A stretch of DNA of 64,000 nucleotides from Natronococcus pandeyae (GTDB lineage: Archaea; Halobacteriota; Halobacteria; Halobacteriales; Natrialbaceae): positions 62,001 through 126,000 of the forward strand of contig NZ_PHNJ01000010.1 of the NCBI RefSeq assembly GCF_008122205.1. Direction: 5' to 3'. Position 1 is the stretch's first letter; each line of letters opens with the position of its first letter. The position numbers and the translations under genes are program-made. The notes under the pieces are model-generated. The model did no database searches, was not told where the DNA came from, and was given only the letters and a program-made list of their open reading frames with translations. Shown here one piece after another: positions 57,156 through 64,000 of the stretch.

Positions 57156-57884
57156 ATGTCGCTCGATCAGACGACCCGTCGTGCCGTACTCGCCGGTTCG
57201 ACCCTCGCGCTCGGTGGCGGTGGTGCGTACTATCTCTCTCGCTCGGCCGATACTGACGGCGGCTCCCTTTCGCCGACGATGCACGCGAGCGAAGAAAGGT
57301 CGGCCCTCGGCGTCGACCTGGCGGGAAAACCGATCGTAGGCGATCCGGACGCACCGCTCGATATTTACTACTGGACCGACTTCCAGTGTCCGATCTGCGA
57401 ACAGTTCGAACGGGAAGTGCTTCCCGAACTCGTCGCAGACTACATCGAGTCCGGGGAGGTACGGCTCGTCTTCATCACGCTCCCTTTCTTCGGCCCGGAT
57501 TCGATGACCAGCGCTGTCGCCTCCAGATGCGTCTGGGAGCAGGTCCGCGAGTCGGATCCAGCTGCCTACTGGGACTGGCACGCTGCGGTCTTCGACGAAC
57601 AGGGAGAGCGCAACTCGGGGTGGGCTGGGGCGGACAATCTGCTCGAGATTACCGACTCGGTCCCAAACGTCGACGCCGACGACCTCGCAGCCTGTCTCGA
57701 GGACGACCGCACGGCATTCGAAGCCGACGTTGAAGCCGATGCAGCGCAGGCGCGGTCGTTCGACATCCGCGGGACGCCGACGTTCGTTGTCTTCGACCCG
57801 GACGCCGAAGCAGCCGGAACGCTGGTCGGAGCCCAACCACCGGAGCGGTTCGGGGATGCGCTCGAGCAGATCCGAGAAGCGTAA
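57156..57884 (+). CDS. DsbA-family exported thiol-disulfide oxidoreductase
   Basis: This 242-residue protein begins MSLDQTTRRAVLAGSTLALG, a Tat signal. The thioredoxin fold has a long helical insertion: IYYWTDFQCPICEQFEREVL (active-site CPIC), VRLVFITLPFFGPDSMTSAV, and the cis-Pro in SFDIRGTPTFVVFDPDAEAA. Such proteins form or exchange disulfides in secreted proteins. It is preceded by the TTTGCTG palindrome and is divergent from the Cys-containing membrane-protein pair, which may recycle it as DsbB does DsbA. Confidence 0.92.
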   Translation: MSLDQTTRRAVLAGSTLALGGGGAYYLSRSADTDGGSLSPTMHASEERSALGVDLAGKPIVGDPDAPLDIYYWTDFQCPICEQFEREVLPELVADYIESGEVRLVFITLPFFGPDSMTSAVASRCVWEQVRESDPAAYWDWHAAVFDEQGERNSGWAGADNLLEITDSVPNVDADDLAACLEDDRTAFEADVEADAAQARSFDIRGTPTFVVFDPDAEAAGTLVGAQPPERFGDALEQIREA

Positions 57885-58035
57885 CTCGAGGGCGTCCACG
57901 GCCGAAGCGTCGAACGGATGCAGCAACGGTCGGTGTTCCGTTCGTTCGGTTTTCTTACGTCGGTCAGCACCAGACTCCTCGCCACCTTGCACTCGATAGC
58001 AGCGCACGTATTTTTGTCACTATGGGACCACGATC

Positions 58036-58605
58036 ATGTCCGCTCAATCTGAACGTTGGTTCGGACTTCGAAAAACGGCGAAGCCGCTCGTTCAAGCGGG
58101 CGTCGTCCTCGGAATCGGTCTTGGTGGGTTCTTCGACGGGATCGTTCTCCACCAACTCCTCCAGACGCACCACATGCTGTCGGCCCGAACGGACACGACC
58201 GACCTCGGCCAGTTGCAACTGAACGTGCTCGCTGATGGGCTCTTCCACGTCGGCACCCTTCTGTTCACGATCGCCGGAATCGTATTGCTCGTGCGTGCGT
58301 GGCGTCGATCGGACGTTCCCCCGTCGTACAGGACGCTCGTCGGATCGGTGTTCGTGGGGTGGGGCAGCTTCAACCTCGTCGAGGGGGTCGTGAACCACCA
58401 CCTCCTCGAGTTGCATCGCGTCTGGCCCGACGGGCCCGGTGGGGCACTCGTCTGGGACGTCGGGTTCTTGCTGTCCGGCGTCGTCTTTCTCGTCGGCGGC
58501 TACGTCGTCGTTCGCACTGACGAAGCCGTGGCGCCGTCGTCTCACGGTGGGAACGAGACGACCGATAGCGAACACGTGGACACGACCGATAGTCGGTCCG
58601 AATGA
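58036..58605 (+). CDS. DUF2243-family membrane protein
   Basis: This 189-residue protein has four helices. The family motif GGFFDGIVLHQLLQTHHMLS (residues 30-49) carries three His and an Asp that could bind a metal; LADGLFHVGTLLF and SFNLVEGVVNHHLLELHRVW add two more His clusters. DUF2243 proteins are found near copper or terminal-oxidase genes, but no function is established. It is a single gene between the DsbA-like gene and the second CoA-disulfide reductase. Confidence 0.85.
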   Translation: MSAQSERWFGLRKTAKPLVQAGVVLGIGLGGFFDGIVLHQLLQTHHMLSARTDTTDLGQLQLNVLADGLFHVGTLLFTIAGIVLLVRAWRRSDVPPSYRTLVGSVFVGWGSFNLVEGVVNHHLLELHRVWPDGPGGALVWDVGFLLSGVVFLVGGYVVVRTDEAVAPSSHGGNETTDSEHVDTTDSRSE

Positions 58606-58761
58606 CCACTGTCGCGGTGGGTGGTTTTTACCGACTGTACAGACTCGGCCGGTTCGGTGAGATCTGGCGGTTCGGACGGGAGTTTCGGATCAGTGGTCCT
58701 CCTGTGTCGAACGATGCCCAGGGAACGATGGCTGGGATGACTGACAGTCAGGTTGTATTAT

Positions 58762-58798
58762 GTATTGTATAGTATTGGGAGCTACGGAAAATACTTTA
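58762..58798 (+). promoter_or_regulatory. TATTGnn-N11-TATA promoter of CoA-disulfide reductase 2
   Basis: TATTGGG (58773-58779), 11 bases, ATACTTTA (58791-58798), 33 nt from its first base to ATG 58824. A second GTATTG (58762-58767) lies 10 bp upstream. Box, spacer, TATA and start distance equal those of the paralogue at 36755. Confidence 0.75.
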
Positions 58799-58823
58799 GC
58801 CGTACCCGACCGATTGTCCGTGT

Positions 58824-60170
58824 ATGGCCAATACGTTCGTCGGTATCGGTGGTGACGCAGCGGGAATGAGTGCTGCGAGCAAGGCAAAACGAGAGAATCC
58901 GGAGTTAGACGTCGTCGTCTTCGAGAAAGGGGAGTGGGTATCGTACGCAGCCTGCGGGATGCCGTACTACGTGAAGGGAGCGGTCGACGAGTTAGACGAC
59001 CTCGTCACCATATCGCCCGACGAGTTCCGGAGCGAGCGAGATATCGACCTGCGAACGAATGCAGAAGTCGTCGCCATCGATCCGGACGCTGCGGAGGTAA
59101 CGGTCGACGCCGACGGCGACACCTATGAACAACCGTACGACGACCTCCTGATCGCAACCGGCGCGAGCGCGATCGAACCACCGTTCGACGGACTAGAACT
59201 CGACGGCGTCTTCACTATCCACGATATGGACGAAGCTGACGCCATCGAAGACTACGTCACGCAACACGAGCCCGAGACCGCCGCGATCGTCGGCGGCGGA
59301 TACGTCGGAATCGAGATGGCCGAGGCGCTGTCGGCCCGCGGCGCCGACGTCCACCTCTACGAGATGCTTCCCCACGTCCTGCAGCCGTTCGGCGAACCCG
59401 TCGCGTCGGTCGTCGAGGACCACCTTCGCGAGCACGGGGTCGAACTCCACCTCGAGACTGCCGTGTCCGGATTCCGCGGCGACGACCGCGTCAACGGCGT
59501 CACACTCGAGAACGAATCCGTCGCTGCCGACATCGCGATCGTCGGCGTCGGTGTGAGCCCGAACGTCGAACTCGCTGCCGAGGCCGGTCTCGAGCTCGGT
59601 CCAACGGGTGCGATCGCGACGGACGAGTACGGCCGGACGAACGTCGAGAACGTTTACGCGGCCGGAGACTGTGCGGAAGCGCGCCACGTCGTGACCGGCG
59701 ATCCGGACCGCGTTCCGCTGGCGTTGACGGCGAACCGTGCGGGGCGAGCGATCGGACAGACGGTCACCGGTGATCCGACACCCGTCGGCGACATCGCGGG
59801 GACCGCGATCGTGAAGGCGTTCGATCTCGGGGCCGCTCGAACGGGCATCGTCGACGAGGAACGGGCACGAGAGGCGGGCTTCGATCCCGTTTCGGTCTCG
59901 ATCTCGGCCGCGTCACGTGCTCACTACTATCCCGACGGATCGGAGCTCACGGTGACGCTGGTCGCCGATCGCGAGGGCGAACGGGTACTCGGCGGCACCG
60001 TCGTCGGTCGCGAGGGTGCCAAGCGAATCGATACGATCGCGATGGCGCTACACGGCGGGCTGACCGTCTCCGAACTACAGAACGCGGATCTGGCATACGC
60101 ACCACCGTTCAGTCCCGTCTGGGATCCGATCCTCACCGCAGCGAAAGTTCTCGATGGCAAACTCGAGTAA
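58824..60170 (+). CDS. CoA-disulfide-reductase-like flavoprotein, paralogue 2
   Basis: This 448-residue enzyme closely resembles the product of 35403-36755: FVGIGGDAAGMSAASKAKRE (FAD), YAACGMPYYVKG (redox Cys), AAIVGGGYVGIEMAEALSAR (NAD(P)H), YGRTNVENVYAAGDCAEARH (FAD) and the C-terminal LQNADLAYAPPFSPVWDPIL. It probably reduces CoA disulfide, CoA persulfide or polysulfide. Two copies at opposite ends of the cluster under the same promoter design suggest either dosage or different electron donors. The gene is monocistronic, with a divergent small gene further downstream. Confidence 0.9.
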   Translation: MANTFVGIGGDAAGMSAASKAKRENPELDVVVFEKGEWVSYAACGMPYYVKGAVDELDDLVTISPDEFRSERDIDLRTNAEVVAIDPDAAEVTVDADGDTYEQPYDDLLIATGASAIEPPFDGLELDGVFTIHDMDEADAIEDYVTQHEPETAAIVGGGYVGIEMAEALSARGADVHLYEMLPHVLQPFGEPVASVVEDHLREHGVELHLETAVSGFRGDDRVNGVTLENESVAADIAIVGVGVSPNVELAAEAGLELGPTGAIATDEYGRTNVENVYAAGDCAEARHVVTGDPDRVPLALTANRAGRAIGQTVTGDPTPVGDIAGTAIVKAFDLGAARTGIVDEERAREAGFDPVSVSISAASRAHYYPDGSELTVTLVADREGERVLGGTVVGREGAKRIDTIAMALHGGLTVSELQNADLAYAPPFSPVWDPILTAAKVLDGKLE

Positions 60171-60379
60171 GCTGGGCGATTCTCTCCACGCGTTCGTCGG
60201 CTGCTCGAGGATTCGGCCACACTGTGCGAAACGCGATTGCATCTTGATATCGCGGCGGGATTTTCCGTAGATTCCAGTTATGAATACGATTAGTCAGAAT
60301 TCGTGTCTCTATTTTGAAAGAGACCCTGTCGGTGTGTAACTTCAGGGGCAACCCAAATTCGACGGTCCTCGGTGTAGAC

Positions 60380-60520
60380 TTAGAAGTCAGGCACCGTCCA
60401 ATCGTAGTAGTCGGCGACAATATCTATCGCCCCGTATGCGACCGCCAAGGTTATCGCTGTCCCAATCAAGAAGAGAATCAGTGCGATAGACAGGATATAC
60501 GTTAGCGTTCCAGAGTCCAT
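60380..60520 (-). CDS. 46-residue single-helix membrane protein
   Basis: From ATG 60520: MDSGTLTYILSIALILFLIG then TAITLAVAYGAIDIVADYYD and WTVPDF. One long hydrophobic span (residues 7-32) is followed by an acidic end. A longer frame upstream (60565) adds MECHHVFISEHPMGS; the shorter start has a better N-terminus. No family is recognised. It could be a small helper of a membrane complex. Confidence 0.4.
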   Translation of the reverse strand: MDSGTLTYILSIALILFLIGTAITLAVAYGAIDIVADYYDWTVPDF

Positions 60521-61044
60521 ACTACCCATCGGGTGCTCACTGATAAAAACATGGTGACACTCCACCTCTGGAATAGCACAGGCCCAATTGTCCAGTTTTG
60601 CAGGCCAGTTTCAGCCCGCTTTCCCACCCGCTATATTCACTACACATCTGTCACTCTGCGTGATACTGGAACGGTTTCGAGTGCTCGGTTCTGCCAGTCT
60701 GTTCGATCACACTAGGGAATCCCACAGAATAATCGCGTCGCCGTCGACGGCATCTCTGACCGACTCGACAGCTGGCTCGTTCCTCCCGTGCTGGTACTTG
60801 TTGGTAGCTACGGATCGTAACTGGAGTCGTCGTCGTGTGAACTCCTGCCTCTCCGCGAATGAAGACCCTCGAGCGTGAGTGGCGCCACGGAACCGTCGAT
60901 GTCCAGTCGTCCTCCACGAGCCGACGCAGTTCGGACTATCGAGACGCGGATGAACTGAGTGCAGAGTGCGTCTCTGACAGGTCCCTCGCAGTCTCTCGAG
61001 CACGAGGGTAATAGGTTATAGTATTGGAACCACAATACACATCC
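60521..61044. other. Intergenic region with a decayed gene end and the DsrE promoter
   Basis: On the minus strand 60716-60880 reads FTRRRLQLRSVATNKYQHGR then NEPAVESVRDAVDGDAIILW and DSLV to a stop, a plausible C-terminus of a lost protein without start. The right end holds the inverted repeat GTATTG-GAACCA-CAATAC (61021-61038) before the DsrE gene. Nothing else is seen. Confidence 0.4.
61021..61038 (+). promoter_or_regulatory. GTATTG-N6-CAATAC inverted repeat at the DsrE promoter
   Basis: A perfect 6-6-6 palindrome ending 6 nt before ATG 61045, built from the same TATTG half-site as the other sulfur promoters but lying downstream of a TATA-like TTATAG (61015-61020). This position suits a repressor or a leaderless-start contact rather than an upstream activator. 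Confidence 0.55.
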
Positions 61045-61398
61045 ATGAGTCCACAACAGTCCGACTCGTCGGTCGACAGTATCGGAATCGTTCTCGAGAC
61101 GGCAGATCCAGAGCGCGCCTGGAACGCGCTGCGTCTGGGGAGTACGGCAGTCGAAGACGGACACGACGTCTCGGTGTTCCTGCTGGGCGACGGTGTCGAG
61201 GCCGAGGAGATCACCGACGACCAGTTCGACGTTCGAGACCGAATGGAAGCGTTCGTCGACGCTGGCGGCGACCTGCAGGCGTGTGGGACGTGTCTCGAGA
61301 TTCGCAACAGCGAAGAGAGCGAATACTGCCCGATGTCGACGATGTCGGATCTGCTCGAGATCGTAACCGAGTCCGATCGCGTGTTGACGATCGGGTAG
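61045..61398 (+). CDS. DsrE-family sulfur-relay protein
   Basis: This 117-residue protein has the DsrE fold: SIGIVLETADPERAWNALRL, VEDGHDVSVFLLGDGVEAEE and MEAFVDAGGDLQACGTCLEI with two conserved Cys (ACGTC). The end (MSDLLEIVTESDRVLTIG) closes the sheet. It probably carries a persulfide between partners such as TusA. ATG 61045 follows the inverted repeat; a longer start at 61024 would overlap it and is rejected. It is a single gene. Confidence 0.88.
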   Translation: MSPQQSDSSVDSIGIVLETADPERAWNALRLGSTAVEDGHDVSVFLLGDGVEAEEITDDQFDVRDRMEAFVDAGGDLQACGTCLEIRNSEESEYCPMSTMSDLLEIVTESDRVLTIG

Positions 61399-61489
61399 GG
61401 AACGGTGTGTCTCGCCGCGAGCGAATTCGTCCCGAGGTCGGCGACAAGAGGAATCGACGACAGCAGTCCGTATCAGTACCGACGAGAGT

Positions 61490-61800
61490 GAAGTACCTCG
61501 GGGTCAAGCCCCGAGGCTTCCCCGTCTTGGGGCCGCACCGCGCCCGCAGGCGAATTTAATTCCCCTCGACCTTCCCTGACAGGTCGGCTGGAATTAACAC
61601 CCGAACACGCCGATGTGTCCGTGAGGGTCGGCCGCTCCACCACGGCCCGACAACTCCCGTCTCACCCACCATAGCAGCAGGGTTTTGAGAGGAGCCGCAT
61701 TTCCAAACTGTCGAACGACCAGCAAAGGAATTGAGGTCTTCAATTCCATGCTTTGGGGGTTGTTTTCTGGCCGTTACAACCCTATTTATCGCCAAGTGTA
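61490..61800 (-). mobile_element. Truncated tnpB element: 3' tail, omega-RNA region and right end
   Basis: On the minus strand the tail reads GPWWSGRPSRTHRRVRVLIP then ADLSGKVEGN and a stop (61556-61558), typical of the variable C-terminus of haloarchaeal TnpB. It is followed by GCGGCCCCAAGACGGGGAAG and the hairpin CCTCGGGGC-TTGA-CCCCGAGG (about 61498-61516), the right end. The catalytic part is missing. Such solo 3' ends keep the segment that encodes omega RNA. Confidence 0.6.
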
Positions 61801-61851
61801 TTAAATACCATCCTATCGGAGTGAAAGTGAAAATGAGCGTACGGCCTTCAC

Positions 61852-62029
61852 CCTCGGGGTCAAGTGGTTCGAGACGCGAAGCGTCTCGTCATCAAGCGAG
61901 ACCGGAGGTCTCGCGGAAATCGCGGAGTCTGGCGGGGCGTACGTCCCGCTGACCTCGCGGGAACTTCGTTCCCGCTTAGCTTCGCTCCGCTCAGTCACGG
62001 AAGATCATGTCTTCCGTACGACCCCGAGG
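61852..62029. repeat. Multi-hairpin dispersed repeat, copy 2
   Basis: The ends CCTCGGGGTC (61852-61861) and GACCCCGAGG (62020-62029) are perfect inverted repeats. Between them are consecutive perfect hairpins: GAGACGC-GAA-GCGTCTC (61871-61887), GCGAGACC-GGA-GGTCTCGC (61896-61914), GCGGGAAC-TTC-GTTCCCGC (61957-61975) and GGAAGA-TCATG-TCTTCC (61999-62015). Copy 1 (33171-33299) has the same order with different paired bases. It sits beside a TnpB relic, as copy 1 sits beside a solo right end. Confidence 0.65.
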
Positions 62030-62059
62030 CACTCGGCCTGCTCTATCTGTAGACGCGGC

Positions 62060-63973
62060 TCAGTTTGCTCCTGTCACGAGCGCCGCCGATGGACGTCCGG
62101 TGTCCGTCGCCCGGTCGTCGGCGAAGAAGCGCTCAAAGACTTTTTGCTGGCCGGCTCGGAGGTGCTGAAGGTACGTCGACTGGCAGACACCCATCCGCTC
62201 TGCGAGTTCCTCGCCACTGGACTCGCGAGGCCACTCGAAGAACCCGCCGAAGTGAGCCAGTTGCAACGCCTCGAGTTGGCGATCGGTGACGCTATCTTCG
62301 ACTGTGGAGCGGAACTGACCGCGAGTTTCGAGTTCCCGGTCACGTTCGCACTGCCCCACGAGGTCCGCCCCGGGATGGGACTCGGAGACGGCCTCGACGA
62401 CGCTGCGGACGTCGGCCGTCTCGGCGAGTTCGGCGACCAGCGTGCTCTCGGTTCCGTCGGCGGTCAGTGACCGGACGCTGGCACCGTATCGTGCAAGCGT
62501 GGCAACCACGGTGGCGTCCGTCACGGCGAGACGCACCAGCGACTCGTCGCCGTCACGTAACACCTGTGCGTCCGCGATGCCGTCTGCACCCGCGACGTAG
62601 TCGAGGACGTCGTCGCCGCTGACACCGCGGACCGTGACGAACTCGAGGAAGCCACCGTCGGAACCCTCTGTCACGCGCTCGAGGTCGAGTTCACACTCGA
62701 GCGTCTCGGCGAGCGACAGCAGCGGATCGTCGCTGGGCGTCAGATCGAAGGTGAGTTCGGTGACGCGGTCGGTGATCAGCGACCGCTGGCTCTCGGCGGC
62801 GGTGATCACGTACGCGATCGTCTCGCCGAGTTCGTCGAGGACGTCGGGGTCGAGTGCGTCCGTGGCGTTGTCGTCGTCGGTATGAAGCACGAGCGCCCCG
62901 TACTGGGCGTCCCGATAGGAGAGCGGAATCGCGACCGTCGCGACCGCGTCGGTGGCGGCGTGGCACGCACAGTCCGTGCGATCCGCCCGGCAGGCACGAG
63001 CGACGTGCGTCGTGTCGGTCTCGAGCGCTCGCTCGACAACCGTCTCGCGGTTGCCATCGTTGACTGCGGTAACGACGTTCGTGAGGGCGTCCTCGTCGAT
63101 GCCGACGCTCGTGTTCGCACGGACGGTGTCGGTCGCGGCGTTCCGGGCCGCGAACCACGCCGACTCGTAGGGGGCGGCGTTCGCGAACTGCTCGCAGGCG
63201 ACGGTTTCGACCTCGGCTTTCGACTCCGCCCGGAGCAGTTCTCGGTTAACGTCCCGAATGACCTCGTTGGTCGTGTTCAACAGCTCGAGGCGGTCGTGCT
63301 GATCGCGGATCCGGAGTTCGCGCTCCTTGCGGTCGGTGATGTCGGTTTCGACCGCGACGAACTGCTCGACGGTTCCCGTCTCGTCGGTGATCGGGGCGAT
63401 CGTGACGTCGGCCCAGCAGAGTTCGCCGTTCTTGCGCCGGTTAACGAGCTCGCCGTCCCAGACGTTGCCGTCGGTGATCGTTCCCCAGAGATCGTCGTAG
63501 AACGCGTCGTCGTGCTGGCCGGAACTCCACAGGTCGGGCGTCTCCCCGACGACGTCCGCAGAGTCGTATCCCGTCACGGTTTCTGTCGCGGGATTGGCGT
63601 ACTCGATCCGGCCGTCGGGATCGGTGAGAAAAATGGCGTGCCCGGCGTGTTCGACGGCTTTGCGGAAGCTACGGAGCCGCTCGTTCGCAGCTGCCAACTC
63701 CGTCGTGATACGGTTCTCCTCCTCGACGTACTGGGAGAGATAGTAGACCGTCGCGAGGGCAAAGCCGCTCACGATAAGTCCTGGAAGTTCGGAGAGACCG
63801 TCGCCACCGACGGTCTGGAGCGTCCAGAGCTGGCGCAACGCCATGAGACCGAGCATCACGGTCAGGAAGGCAAATCGTCGGTCGCCGCTCCGGCGGAGCA
63901 GCAGAATCGAGTAGCCAGTCCCGACGAGACGGAGCAGGACCGAGGCGACGAGCAACAGGCTCATTGCGTCCAC
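62060..63973 (-). CDS. Membrane-bound PAS-GAF-HTH-10 sensor-regulator (Bat type)
   Basis: The 637-residue protein has N-terminal helices (SLLLVASVLLRLVGTGYSIL; AFLTVMLGLMALRQLWTL; LPGLIVSGFALATVYYLSQY), then a coiled segment, a PAS domain (FRKAVEHAGHAIFLTDPDGR...FVAVETDITDRKERE; residues 100-215), a GAF-like domain (about 240-390, with a Cys-rich CRADRTDCACHA stretch), a Bat-type linker domain and HTH_10 at the C-terminus (DSVTDRQLEALQLAHFGGFF; EWPRESSGEELAERMGVCQS; TYLQHLRAGQQKVFERFFA). Signal sensing by PAS or the GAF Cys group would alter DNA binding directly. It is the largest regulator in the cluster and a candidate for reading redox or sulfur state. ATG 63973 or Met 4 may be the start. 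Confidence 0.9.
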   Translation of the reverse strand: MDAMSLLLVASVLLRLVGTGYSILLLRRSGDRRFAFLTVMLGLMALRQLWTLQTVGGDGLSELPGLIVSGFALATVYYLSQYVEEENRITTELAAANERLRSFRKAVEHAGHAIFLTDPDGRIEYANPATETVTGYDSADVVGETPDLWSSGQHDDAFYDDLWGTITDGNVWDGELVNRRKNGELCWADVTIAPITDETGTVEQFVAVETDITDRKERELRIRDQHDRLELLNTTNEVIRDVNRELLRAESKAEVETVACEQFANAAPYESAWFAARNAATDTVRANTSVGIDEDALTNVVTAVNDGNRETVVERALETDTTHVARACRADRTDCACHAATDAVATVAIPLSYRDAQYGALVLHTDDDNATDALDPDVLDELGETIAYVITAAESQRSLITDRVTELTFDLTPSDDPLLSLAETLECELDLERVTEGSDGGFLEFVTVRGVSGDDVLDYVAGADGIADAQVLRDGDESLVRLAVTDATVVATLARYGASVRSLTADGTESTLVAELAETADVRSVVEAVSESHPGADLVGQCERDRELETRGQFRSTVEDSVTDRQLEALQLAHFGGFFEWPRESSGEELAERMGVCQSTYLQHLRAGQQKVFERFFADDRATDTGRPSAALVTGAN

Positions 63974-64000
63974 CTCGAGCGGCGGGATCGTGGCGTCGGG

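Noticed and set aside
56907-58007. 366-codon minus-strand frame over the DsbA-like gene
   Set aside because: It is antisense to a Tat-exported CPIC protein and covers the intergenic palindrome.
61864-62052. 62-codon frame MVRDAKRLVIKRDRRSRG over the multi-hairpin repeat as a gene
   Set aside because: The similar frame in the other copy is not kept through the middle; conservation follows the hairpins rather than the codons.

Overview
The window is from a halophilic archaeon (class Halobacteria, probably a Natrialbales/Haloferacales-type genome). Evidence: acidic proteins, twin-arginine signal peptides and Tat lipoproteins, HalOD1, HTH-10 (bacterio-opsin-activator) and DUF7342-type regulators, leaderless TATA promoters, IS6-type and IS200/IS605-TnpB relics, and G+C-rich coding sequence. 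No rRNA, tRNA or CRISPR array was recognised.

Layout. 1-6.3 kb: the end of an M20 amidohydrolase, two abutting decayed IS6-type elements, a PD-(D/E)XK nuclease, a hairpin-rich noncoding stretch, a CoA-binding protein, an acidic lamin-tail-domain protein, and a two-gene Cys-rich halocin-like cassette. 6.4-13.3 kb: a tightly overlapping operon for a Ugp-type ABC importer (substrate-binding protein, two permeases, ATPase) with a HAD-metallophosphoesterase fusion and an inositol-monophosphatase-like enzyme. 13.4-20 kb: broken genes (nonsense-interrupted gene, dead HTH/PIN toxin-antitoxin pair, TnpB relics), a dockerin-tailed alkaline phosphatase and a methyltransferase. 19.2-34.8 kb: a patchy, more AT-rich accessory zone full of nucleases (HNH type IV-like, two small PD-(D/E)XK proteins, membrane-anchored Mrr, duplicated GIY-YIG, McrBC) ending in an HTH + TumE/DUF6516-like toxin-antitoxin pair.

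35.4-64 kb: a G+C-rich, compact sulfur/thiol-redox region. It has two CoA-disulfide-reductase-like flavoproteins, TusA, DsrE2, DsrE, a rhodanese-metallo-beta-lactamase fusion, a split YeeE/YedE transporter, a PiT-type permease, thioredoxins, CcdA, TlpA, SCO1 and DsbA-like proteins, a P1B-4 metal ATPase, a cupredoxin, a flavin disulfide reductase, a NorB/NnrS-like membrane protein and several regulators.

Two cis-regulatory patterns tie this region together. (1) A TATTGnn box exactly 11 nt upstream of an ATACTTTA-like TATA box precedes six genes or operons of sulfane-sulfur and thioredoxin function; in four of them the TATA box lies 32-33 nt before the ATG. (2) A TTTGCTG-N3-CAGCAAA palindrome occurs at three promoters, one of them that of a winged-helix regulator encoded in the cluster. 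I regard the first as the best candidate for an undescribed regulatory system here; the second predicts a local thiol/metal regulon with an autoregulated repressor. Other notable items are a covarying multi-hairpin repeat in two copies, the halocin-like pair, and the toxin-antitoxin modules, live and dead. All function calls come from reading the sequence; no database search was run.
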